DNA of 6,294 nucleotides from Alphaproteobacteria bacterium (GTDB taxonomy: Bacteria > Pseudomonadota > Alphaproteobacteria > Micavibrionales > Micavibrionaceae): positions 1 to 6,294 of the forward strand of contig JAUICS010000085.1 in the NCBI GenBank assembly GCA_030427765.1, given 5' to 3'. Both the position numbers and the translations under genes were made by a program. Positions 1-6,294 of this stretch are shown here, one piece after another. Position 1 is the first letter of the stretch. Each line of letters opens with the position of its first letter. Below the pieces are notes generated by a model. That model had not been told where the DNA came from. It was given only the letters and a program-made list of their open reading frames with translations, and searched no databases.

Positions 1-925
<925 letters not shown>

Positions 926-984
926 CTGTCTTACTTTTGATTCTATTTGTTATTGTTGGTTTTATTCTGTTTATACCCAAACGA

Positions 985-1013
985 TCACTAAGGCTTTCAT
1001 AACCAAAGGTCAA
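985..1013 (-). promoter_or_regulatory. Candidate fusA promoter (weak -10)
   Basis: On the minus strand a good -35 box TTGACC (1013-1008) is followed after 17 bases by TAGTGA (990-985), which matches the consensus -10 poorly. Preceding CC extends the -35 to the CCTTGAC form common in alphaproteobacteria. A second AT-rich box, TATAAA at 975-970, could act as a -10 but has no convincing -35. Some promoter here is expected, because an intrinsic terminator lies just upstream and fusA must be highly expressed. The exact site is uncertain. Confidence 0.4.
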
Positions 1014-1071
1014 GGGAAATTTTGAAATAGATATGTGAAAAATATCGCTTTTACGAAAATTTTCTGCTGCA

Positions 1072-1100
1072 TAAAAAAAATAAGGCCGAAATGGCCTTAT
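1072..1100 (-). terminator. Rho-independent terminator after the 80-aa gene
   Basis: On the minus strand the stem ATAAGGCC (1100-1093) pairs perfectly with GGCCTTAT (1087-1080) around a five-base loop (1092-1088). The paired 3' arm runs straight into eight Ts (1080-1073). This is a textbook intrinsic terminator 25 bases past the stop codon at 1126. It separates the small gene, and any read-through from rpsL-rpsG, from fusA. Confidence 0.9.
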
Positions 1101-1125
1101 AATAGCACTTTAAAATGGTGTGCCG

Positions 1126-1368
1126 TTATGCGAGCTGTACACCGCCTACATAATATGTCTGTGCCTCGACACCGTTATGACGTTCGCCAACAAACTCCGT
1201 TACACGGGTTTTGTCGGCATCATCAACCGGACGTCCGGCATGTGCGTATAATATGCCGTTATCGGGGCTGTGGCCGAAACTGACGACAAAATCAAATTCT
1301 TTAACAACGGCCTGACCAAGCGCGCGAACGGCGGCGTCATCTAGGCGTGGTTTACTTCCATCACTCAT
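1126..1368 (-). CDS. Hypothetical protein, 80 aa, between rpsG and fusA
   Basis: I do not recognise this protein. The start is set at the ATG at 1368-1366 because AAGGTG (1380-1375) lies six bases upstream; an in-frame TTG at 1383 would lie upstream of that ribosome site and is unlikely. The product begins MSDGSKPRLDDAAVRALGQA and ends YYVGGVQLA. Sequence texture suggests a small soluble alpha/beta fold: a helix at about 10-24, strands at about 26-32 (FDFVVSF) and 38-43 (GILYAHA), a charged helix at about 49-63, then a C-terminal strand at 71-79. It has no cysteine, signal peptide or membrane segment. It sits inside the conserved rpsL-rpsG-fusA string with a candidate promoter and dyad upstream and an intrinsic terminator downstream, so it looks like an independent one-gene unit. 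That it is a gene is likely; its function is unknown. Confidence 0.8.
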   Translation of the reverse strand: MSDGSKPRLDDAAVRALGQAVVKEFDFVVSFGHSPDNGILYAHAGRPVDDADKTRVTEFVGERHNGVEAQTYYVGGVQLA

Positions 1369-1412
1369 ATTTATCACCTTCAATGTTTATGAATACGGCA
1401 AGGGTTATTATG

Positions 1413-1438
1413 TTTATGTATAAAGGTCAATACATAAA
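1413..1438. repeat. Perfect 9-bp inverted repeat over a candidate promoter
   Basis: TTTATGTAT (1413-1421) and ATACATAAA (1430-1438) are exact reverse complements separated by eight bases. The dyad covers the spacer and part of the -10 of the candidate promoter for the 80-aa gene, which is where a repressor operator would sit. As RNA on the minus strand it would form an AT-rich hairpin about 35 bases past the rpsG stop; no T-run follows, so it is not a standard terminator. No binding protein can be named. Confidence 0.6.
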
Positions 1439-1445
1439 ACGTCAT
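1417..1445 (-). promoter_or_regulatory. Candidate promoter of the 80-aa gene
   Basis: On the minus strand ATGACG (1445-1440) and TATACA (1422-1417) are separated by 17 bases, and each matches four of six consensus positions. A transcript would start near 1410, giving a leader of about 42 bases before the ATG at 1368. An alternative -35, TTGACC at 1430-1425, has no good -10 at the right distance. The placement within a perfect dyad supports regulation. Confidence 0.45.
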
Positions 1446-1473
1446 ATAATAAGAATAAATGACTTCTGGAAAA

Positions 1474-1998
<525 letters not shown>

Positions 1999-2004
1999 TC
2001 AATA

Positions 2005-2376
2005 TTACTTAGGACGTTTTGCCCCGTAACGTGAACGGGACTGTTTTCTGTCTTTAACACCTTGCGTATCAAGCGTTCCACGAACGATTGTATAACGCAC
2101 ACCGGGAAGGTCTTTCACACGACCACCACGGACAAGTACAACAGAGTGTTCTTGAAGGTTGTGACCTTCACCAGGAATATAACAAATTACTTCATAACCA
2201 GTCGTTAGACGAACTTTGGCAACCTTACGAAGCGCCGAGTTAGGCTTCTTAGGTGTTGTTGTATATACACGTGTACAGACGCCGCGACGTTGAGGGTTAC
2301 TCTTCAATGCACGGTTCTTTTTACGTTTAATAACTTTTTGCCTTGGCTTACGAATAAGCTGTTGTATCGTTGGCAT
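2005..2376 (-). CDS. rpsL: 30S ribosomal protein S12
   Basis: S12 sits at the decoding centre of the 30S subunit and controls accuracy; it is the classical streptomycin target. The 123 residues are full length and begin [13 protein letters not shown], a form typical of alphaproteobacteria. Conserved blocks are [20 protein letters not shown] (31-50), [10 protein letters not shown] (69-78) and [12 protein letters not shown] (84-95). Lys43 and Lys88, the positions most often changed in streptomycin resistance, are both wild type, and Asp89, the residue methylthiolated by RimO in some bacteria, is present. The ribosome site GAAGGT (2387-2382) lies five bases before the ATG. It is first in the rpsL-rpsG unit, with its own promoter 41 bases upstream of the start. 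Confidence 0.99.
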   Translation of the reverse strand: MPTIQQLIRKPRQKVIKRKKNRALKSNPQRRGVCTRVYTTTPKKPNSALRKVAKVRLTTGYEVICYIPGEGHNLQEHSVVLVRGGRVKDLPGVRYTIVRGTLDTQGVKDRKQSRSRYGAKRPK

Positions 2377-2416
2377 ACTCTACCTTCACATAAATTAAAT
2401 TCTGTAAGAATGCCGG

Positions 2417-2445
2417 AATGTACATAGAATTATTCTGTTCGTCAA
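2417..2445 (-). promoter_or_regulatory. rpsL-rpsG promoter
   Basis: On the minus strand TTGACG (2445-2440, five of six consensus bases) is followed after exactly 17 bases by TACATT (2422-2417, four of six). CTTGAC is the typical alphaproteobacterial -35. Initiation near 2410 would give a leader of about 35 bases carrying the rpsL ribosome site. The promoter lies between the reductase stop at 2491 and rpsL. The remainder of this 114-base gap holds only a weak AT hairpin (ATGAAA/TTTCAT at about 2475-2490) and no terminator, so some read-through from the upstream operon is possible. Confidence 0.75.
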
Positions 2446-2490
2446 GCATTTGTTTTGCCAAATGTTTGTTTTTATGAAATCTATTTTTCA

Positions 2491-3537
2491 TCAAAACGGT
2501 GACGGGTGATTTTTGTACGTATTTTCAATCGCGTCTTTCAGGGCAGGGGCAATTACAATATCTTTGGCCGAAATGTTCGTTTTTAGCTGTTCCATTGATG
2601 TTGCACCGATGATTGTCGAGGTTACAAATTGCAGGCTTTTAATATACGCAATGGCCATGGCATTGACATCCAGATCAAATTCTTTTGCCACCTGAATATA
2701 CGCGCGGATCGCATTATCCGTGTGCGGCGTATCGCGATGGGATTCCCCCGTCAATTCTTTGCGTGATCCTGCCGGAATCGCACCACCCAGATACTTCCCG
2801 CTTGTCCGGCCACAGGCCAGCGGCGACCATGGCAAATACCCGACATTTTCACGTACACAGATTTCAGACAGGAATGGCTCGTCCTTGCGGTGCAGTAAAT
2901 TATATTCGTTTTGCAGCGTTACCATGCGCGGCAATCCACGTTGTTCGGACAGGGCTAGGTATTTCATTGTGCCCCATGCACTTTCATCCGACAGACCGAC
3001 TTCACGGATTTTTCCAGCCTTGATACATTCATCAAGTGTTTCAAGAACCTCGATAAAATTTTCGACTTCTTTTTTTGTATCTTCCTCATGAAAATTGACC
3101 ATCTCAGGCCAATGGCGACCGAAATGGATATTCGTACGGTTCGGCCAGTGCAGTTGATAAAGATCAATGTAATCAGTCTGCAGGCGCTTCAATGACCCTT
3201 CGACAGCCGCCAGAATGTTTTTACGGTCGAGTTTCATGTTATCGCCGCGTATCCATGGCATTCCGGGACCGGCAACTTTTGTGGCGAGAATGATATCTTT
3301 TCGCTTCCCGGTTTTTTGAAACCACGTGCCGATGATTTCTTCCGTTCGTCCTTGTGTTTCCGCGCGGGGCGGGATGGCATACATTTCGGCGGTGTCAAAG
3401 AAATTGATGCCTTCTGCGACTGCATAGTCCATTTGCTCGTGGCCTTCGTCCTCTGAATTCTGCTGCCCCCACGTCATGGTGCCAAGGCAGATTGACGAGA
3501 CTTTAATATCCGATGACCCTAAATTGCGGTATTCCAT
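2491..3537 (-). CDS. tas: Tas-family NADP(H)-dependent aldo-keto reductase
   Basis: This is a TIM-barrel oxidoreductase that reduces aldehydes or ketones with NADPH in the cytoplasm; the natural substrate of the Tas group is not firmly known. The 348 residues align by eye along their length with E. coli Tas, for example GTMTWGQQNSE (19-29), GINFFDTAEMY (43-53), LKRLQTDYIDLYQLHWP (116-132) and IIGATSMEQLKTN (309-321). The catalytic tetrad is complete: Asp48, Tyr53, Lys87 and His130. The coenzyme region includes GLSDES (181-186), QNEYNLL (209-215) and the C-terminal GATSMEQLKTN. The ATG at 3537 is chosen over an upstream in-frame ATG at 3564 because AGGGGA (3549-3544) is six bases before it and the protein then starts as the family does. 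It ends in tandem TGA TGA. It starts 23 bases after the exported-protein gene and is probably co-transcribed with it. Its placement between rpoC and rpsL is unusual, and the gene symbol is by homology. Confidence 0.93.
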   Translation of the reverse strand: MEYRNLGSSDIKVSSICLGTMTWGQQNSEDEGHEQMDYAVAEGINFFDTAEMYAIPPRAETQGRTEEIIGTWFQKTGKRKDIILATKVAGPGMPWIRGDNMKLDRKNILAAVEGSLKRLQTDYIDLYQLHWPNRTNIHFGRHWPEMVNFHEEDTKKEVENFIEVLETLDECIKAGKIREVGLSDESAWGTMKYLALSEQRGLPRMVTLQNEYNLLHRKDEPFLSEICVRENVGYLPWSPLACGRTSGKYLGGAIPAGSRKELTGESHRDTPHTDNAIRAYIQVAKEFDLDVNAMAIAYIKSLQFVTSTIIGATSMEQLKTNISAKDIVIAPALKDAIENTYKNHPSPF

Positions 3538-3560
3538 GTTTATTCCCCTTTTAATATGTA

Positions 3561-4211
3561 TCAATGATCAAGAAGCCGTATAGGCATGAATTCGCCGATA
3601 AACCCTTCTACATTTCCTTTATGAATGGGCGTTGTGTCCGTGTCGAACGGCTCCAGAAGCTGTGTTTTGTAGAAAAGGTAAACGTCTTCCTTGCCGATGA
3701 CGGCCATGTAATAAGCAACCTTTCCATACCCCTGCGATACGCCATGTTTTGTGATGTTACCGCAGGTGAAAATCGCATCCTGCATCGGGTAGGAGGAGAG
3801 TGTCTTAACATCAAATACATCGAGGATAGGGGCGTCCGCGCATTCTACCTCATTGGCACCGGTCAGTTCCGTTAAAATACGTTCGAATGGAGGTTCTTTC
3901 AGGGCAAGTTTGCGAAACCCCTCAACCGTAAATTTCTGCGTCCAGTTTTCACCGGATTCATGATGGCGGACCATTTCAATGATGTAGTGATTGCCGAGCG
4001 CATAGTTTTTGAGCATGTACCAATTCCTGCTGTTACGGAATTGAACATCCTGACTGTAAATTGGAATTGTGGTCGTGGCGACACGGAATTTTTCCGTGGC
4101 GCTGTCACTAAAATCAAACCAACGGACACTGTCGGCAAATGACGTGTTAAATAACGACACTGCGGTAAGGATAACAAAGACAATGGTAAGTAGCAGGCTG
4201 CGTACAATCAT
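3561..4211 (-). CDS. Hypothetical exported protein, 216 aa
   Basis: I recognise no family here. The N-terminus is a clear Sec signal peptide: MIVRS, a hydrophobic stretch LLLTIVFVILTAVSLF (about 6-21), then NTSFA with likely cleavage after Ala26 before DSVRWFDFSD. No lipobox cysteine is present, so the product should be a soluble periplasmic or secreted protein of about 190 residues, unless the signal stays as an anchor. The mature part is rich in aromatic and beta-like segments, such as NWYMLKNYALGNHYIIEMVRH (63-83) and KVAYYMAVIGKEDVYLFY (164-181). Its only two cysteines, Cys124 and Cys150, could form a disulfide. The start at 4211 is fixed by the signal peptide, although the ribosome site is poor (AGAG, about eight bases upstream) and the start codon lies in an inverted repeat. 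It is second in the probable three-gene operon, 40 bases after the 87-aa gene and 23 before the reductase. Confidence 0.85.
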   Translation of the reverse strand: MIVRSLLLTIVFVILTAVSLFNTSFADSVRWFDFSDSATEKFRVATTTIPIYSQDVQFRNSRNWYMLKNYALGNHYIIEMVRHHESGENWTQKFTVEGFRKLALKEPPFERILTELTGANEVECADAPILDVFDVKTLSSYPMQDAIFTCGNITKHGVSQGYGKVAYYMAVIGKEDVYLFYKTQLLEPFDTDTTPIHKGNVEGFIGEFMPIRLLDH

Positions 4212-4228
4212 GTTAGATACTCTAACAT
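4210..4228. repeat. Perfect 8-bp inverted repeat at a start codon
   Basis: ATGTTAGA (4210-4217) and TCTAACAT (4221-4228) are exact reverse complements with a three-base spacer. In the minus-strand mRNA the hairpin would include the weak AGAG ribosome site and the first two bases of the ATG of the exported-protein gene. It could therefore limit translation initiation, or the DNA dyad could be an operator. It lacks a T-run, so it is not a terminator. Confidence 0.6.
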
Positions 4229-4251
4229 AAAAATGCGGATGGTTAAGCGGG

Positions 4252-4515
4252 TTATCTTCCCAGTCTTAAGAATTCCATGCCATCATTCTCTACGGCTTGC
4301 CAGTATTCAGGGTCCTTGCGGCGGCCGGATACGGCAAGATGCAGCAAGGTTGTTTGCATTCCCTCATTAAGTGTTCTGTACACGTTGGAATTTAATGTAC
4401 GTGATCTTAATTGATCATAGTAATTTTTGATATGGGTGGTTTGCCCTGTGAAATACGCAAATATATTGCGCAGTGTAGCAAACGGGCTGAGCAGCCGCGC
4501 TTTTAAATATGACAT
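4252..4515 (-). CDS. Hypothetical small basic protein, 87 aa
   Basis: I do not recognise this protein. It starts at the ATG at 4515 with a strong ribosome site, GGAGG (4524-4520), four bases upstream, and a candidate promoter 39 bases before the start. The sequence runs from MSYLKARLLSPFATLRNIFA to EFLRLGR. Residues 1-22 form a basic, hydrophobic, probably amphipathic helix that might touch membrane, but no segment is long enough for a clear transmembrane helix. A middle helix is likely at about 27-62 and a C-terminal helix at 68-84 (DPEYWQAVENDGMEFLRL). Cysteine is absent and the charge is net basic. It is the first gene after the rpoC terminator and heads the probable operon with the exported protein and the reductase. 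The strong start signals make it a real gene; its function is unknown. Confidence 0.75.
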   Translation of the reverse strand: MSYLKARLLSPFATLRNIFAYFTGQTTHIKNYYDQLRSRTLNSNVYRTLNEGMQTTLLHLAVSGRRKDPEYWQAVENDGMEFLRLGR

Positions 4516-4553
4516 GTAACCTCCGGTAATATTCTTATTTTTTTTATAGAACT

Positions 4554-4581
4554 ATCGTATGTGAAAAGCGCATAAAGTCAA
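4554..4581 (-). promoter_or_regulatory. Candidate promoter of the three-gene accessory operon
   Basis: On the minus strand TTGACT (4581-4576, five of six) and TACGAT (4559-4554, four of six) are 16 bases apart. Transcription would begin near 4547, about 30 bases before the ATG at 4515. It lies just after the rpoC terminator, which fits a fresh unit for the 87-aa, exported and reductase genes. Confidence 0.6.
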
Positions 4582-4601
4582 TATTGCTTGCGTTTGGAAT
4601 G

Positions 4602-4615
4602 GGTATGCGGATACC
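4602..4615. repeat. Short inverted repeat upstream of the accessory promoter
   Basis: GGTAT and ATACC arms (4602-4606 and 4611-4615) flank four bases. The element lies about 20 bases upstream of the -35 at 4581, where an activator site could sit, and downstream of the rpoC terminator. Five-base arms can easily arise by chance, so its meaning is doubtful. Confidence 0.25.
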
Positions 4616-4624
4616 ATGTCACAT

Positions 4625-4652
4625 AAAAAAAGCCGCGTTTTGCGGCTTTTTT
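4625..4652 (-). terminator. Rho-independent terminator of rpoC
   Basis: The arms AAAAAAGCCGC (4626-4636) and GCGGCTTTTTT (4642-4652) are perfectly complementary around a five-base loop. On the minus strand the GCCGC/GCGGC stem is followed by seven Ts (4631-4625), which gives a strong terminator 34 bases past the rpoC stop. The symmetric A and T tracts mean it could also work on the plus strand, but no plus-strand gene is apparent. It ends the rpoBC unit before the accessory genes. Confidence 0.92.
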
Positions 4653-4686
4653 CAAAAACTGTTTTAATGCGATTAATGTTATACGA

Positions 4687-6294
4687 TTAACCGGCTGCGG
4701 CCTGCGGTTCTTCACCGTCTTCGCCTTGCGACTGGTCTTCAATTACCGGTGCATCGTCTTCATCAAGGCCGGCGGCCTGTTGCTGGGATGCCATGGCAAT
4801 CTGGTCACGCTCGGCGGCCATGGCCTGAAGCATATTGGTGTAATCACCGGTACCGGCAGGGATCAAACGACCCACGATCACGTTTTCTTTCAGACCGTAT
4901 AGGTTATCGACCTTACCTTGGACGGCGGCCTCCGTCAGCACACGTGTTGTTTCCTGGAACGATGCCGCGGAAATAAATGAACGTGTCTGTAGGGACGCTT
5001 TCGTAATACCTTGCAGGATCGGATTTCCTTCGGCTGGGCGTTTGCCGTCATCAAGGAATTTCTGGTTCTGAACCTCAAATTCCGTACGGTCAACAAGATC
5101 ACCGATAAGGTATGTTGAGTCACCGGCATTTGTGATTTCAATTTTCTGCAACATCTGGCGGACAACCACCTCGATGTGCTTATCATTGATTTTCACCCCT
5201 TGCAGACGGTAAACCTCCTGCACTTCGTTCACAAGATATTCGGCCAAGGCCTCAACACCAAGAACGCTTAGGATATCATGTGGCACTAGCGCACCATCAA
5301 GGAGTGGATCACCCGGCTTCACATAGTCACCTTCCTGAACGGCCAAGTGACGACCTTTCGGGATAAGGTATTCTTGTGCTTCCTGCTCATCCGCATTGAT
5401 TGGCTTCACGATAATACGGCGCTTCGACTTATAGTCCTTACCGAATTCAACGTAACCTTCGATGTCGGAAATGATTGCAAAGTCTTTTGGACGACGCGCT
5501 TCGAACAATTCGGCCACACGTGGCAGACCACCGGTAATATCACGTGTTTTTGATGTTTCGCGCGGAATACGTGCGATGATGTCACCGGCCTTGACCTCCT
5601 GTCCGTTTTCAGCGGATAGAACCGAGTCCACGGATAGGTAGTAGTTCGCAGGCAAACCATTCGGTAATGTAATCACTTCACCTTTCTTATCAAGAAGGGC
5701 AATACGTGGTTTCAGATCACCTGATTTCGGTTGTGAACGCCAGTCGATAACAACTTTCGATGCGATACCGGTTGCTTCATCCATTTCTTCTTTAATGGAT
5801 ACGCCGTCAACAAGGTCGAAGTAGTGCGCCACACCGTCTTTCTCGGTAATAACCGGAATTGTGTATGGGTCCCATTCGGCCAGTTTGTCACCCGGCTTAA
5901 CCTTCTTGCCTTCTTCGACGAGCAAACGTGCACCATATGGAAGGCGGTGTGCCGCTTTCTCGGAACCTTTACCATCCTTGATAACAACCTCTGTGTTACG
6001 GCCCATGATGATCGTAATACCTTCGGAGTTTTTCACGATGTTCTGGTTGCGGATTTCAACTGTCCCGGCGATTGTTGATTCAACCTGTGAACGTTCGGCA
6101 CCTTTCTGCGCGGCACCACCAATGTGGAACGTACGCATTGTAAGCTGTGTACCCGGTTCACCGATTGACTGGGCCGCCATGACACCAACGGCCTCACCCA
6201 TATTCACCTTCGTACCGCGGCCAAGGTCACGTCCGTAACATTTGGCACAAACGCCGCCCGTTGTTTCACATGTTAGTGTGGAACGAACAAGCAC
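4687..6294 (-). CDS. rpoC: RNA polymerase subunit beta', C-terminal part (cut by window edge)
   Basis: Beta' is the large catalytic-clamp subunit of RNA polymerase. The last 535 residues are present; the codon at 6294 is an internal GTG, not a start, and the N-terminal part (about 880 residues by E. coli numbering) is outside. Three of the four zinc-2 ligands are visible (Cys9, Cys16, Cys19 here, matching E. coli 888, 895, 898). The bridge-to-trigger-loop segment [18 protein letters not shown] is at 45-62, with Met53, Arg54 and His57 equal to E. coli 932, 933 and 936. The proteobacterial SI3 insertion within the trigger loop follows, at about 65-250; then come [18 protein letters not shown] (253-270), the [17 protein letters not shown] block (441-457) and [17 protein letters not shown] (467-483). 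The protein ends in an acidic, disordered-looking tail of about 50 residues ([10 protein letters not shown]). It is intact to the stop and is followed by a strong terminator. Confidence 0.99.
   Translation of the reverse strand: MLVRSTLTCETTGGVCAKCYGRDLGRGTKVNMGEAVGVMAAQSIGEPGTQLTMRTFHIGGAAQKGAERSQVESTIAGTVEIRNQNIVKNSEGITIIMGRNTEVVIKDGKGSEKAAHRLPYGARLLVEEGKKVKPGDKLAEWDPYTIPVITEKDGVAHYFDLVDGVSIKEEMDEATGIASKVVIDWRSQPKSGDLKPRIALLDKKGEVITLPNGLPANYYLSVDSVLSAENGQEVKAGDIIARIPRETSKTRDITGGLPRVAELFEARRPKDFAIISDIEGYVEFGKDYKSKRRIIVKPINADEQEAQEYLIPKGRHLAVQEGDYVKPGDPLLDGALVPHDILSVLGVEALAEYLVNEVQEVYRLQGVKINDKHIEVVVRQMLQKIEITNAGDSTYLIGDLVDRTEFEVQNQKFLDDGKRPAEGNPILQGITKASLQTRSFISAASFQETTRVLTEAAVQGKVDNLYGLKENVIVGRLIPAGTGDYTNMLQAMAAERDQIAMASQQQAAGLDEDDAPVIEDQSQGEDGEEPQAAAG

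Noticed and set aside
1008..1013. TTGACCTTT present both upstream of fusA and upstream of the 80-aa gene (1422-1430)
   Set aside because: It is mostly the -35 consensus itself; the downstream -10 positions do not match each other, so it is not convincing as a shared regulator site.
1032..1041. The 10-mer TATGTGAAAA shared with 4558-4567
   Set aside because: At 4558-4567 it overlaps a candidate -10 and spacer, but at 1032-1041 no promoter can be fitted in the same register; one AT-rich match is weak evidence for a common operator.
1055..1064. 10-bp palindrome GAAAATTTTC
   Set aside because: It is a simple A/T-tract palindrome just beyond a terminator, expected by chance in AT-rich sequence; no promoter aligns with it.
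2475..2493. Possible terminator after the reductase gene
   Set aside because: The ATGAAA/TTTCAT stem is AT-only in practice, has no GC-rich core and no following T-run.
2685..3091. Plus-strand open frames of 112 and 123 codons opposite the reductase
   Set aside because: They are antisense to a complete, catalytically intact aldo-keto reductase and mutually overlapping; the proteins are low-quality, rich in Arg, His, Pro and Ser.
6200..6294. Apparent start of a 535-residue gene at 6294
   Set aside because: The codon is GTG but it lies inside the conserved zinc-2 region of beta', so it is an internal valine and the gene is cut by the window edge.

Overview
The window is a piece of a bacterial ribosome/RNA-polymerase gene cluster, with every gene on the minus strand. 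Read in the direction of transcription (6294 down to 1) it holds the C-terminal part of rpoC, three accessory genes, then rpsL, rpsG, a small unknown gene, and the N-terminal half of fusA. The S12 and S7 N-termini ([20 protein letters not shown]) and promoters with strong TTGAC -35 boxes point to an alphaproteobacterium with moderate G+C. I cannot place it more finely from sequence alone.

Layout: (1) 6294-4687, rpoC 3' end, closed by a strong intrinsic terminator at 4625-4652. (2) 4581-2491, a probable three-gene operon with its own promoter: an 87-aa unknown protein, a 216-aa exported unknown protein, and a Tas-type aldo-keto reductase. (3) 2445-1474, the rpsL-rpsG pair from a clear promoter (TTGACG-N17-TACATT) with only 21 nt between the genes. 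(4) 1445-1072, an 80-aa unknown gene with a candidate promoter overlapped by a perfect 9-bp dyad and its own intrinsic terminator. (5) 1013-1, a leader with weak promoter candidates and the first 308 codons of fusA.

The usual bacterial order is rpoB-rpoC-rpsL-rpsG-fusA-tuf. Here that order is kept but interrupted twice: three genes sit between rpoC and rpsL, and a single gene sits between rpsG and fusA. Both insertions have transcription signals of their own, so the ancestral string appears divided into separate units: rpoC ends at a terminator, rpsL-rpsG restart from their own promoter, and fusA lies downstream of another terminator. The core genes look intact and functional, with zinc ligands, catalytic residues and GTPase motifs in place. 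The novelty lies in the small unknown genes and in the inverted repeats near their starts. I saw no mobile element, CRISPR array, tRNA or rRNA. The longest noncoding stretches are about 200 nt (926-1125), 171 nt (4516-4686) and 114 nt (2377-2490); all three are described below.
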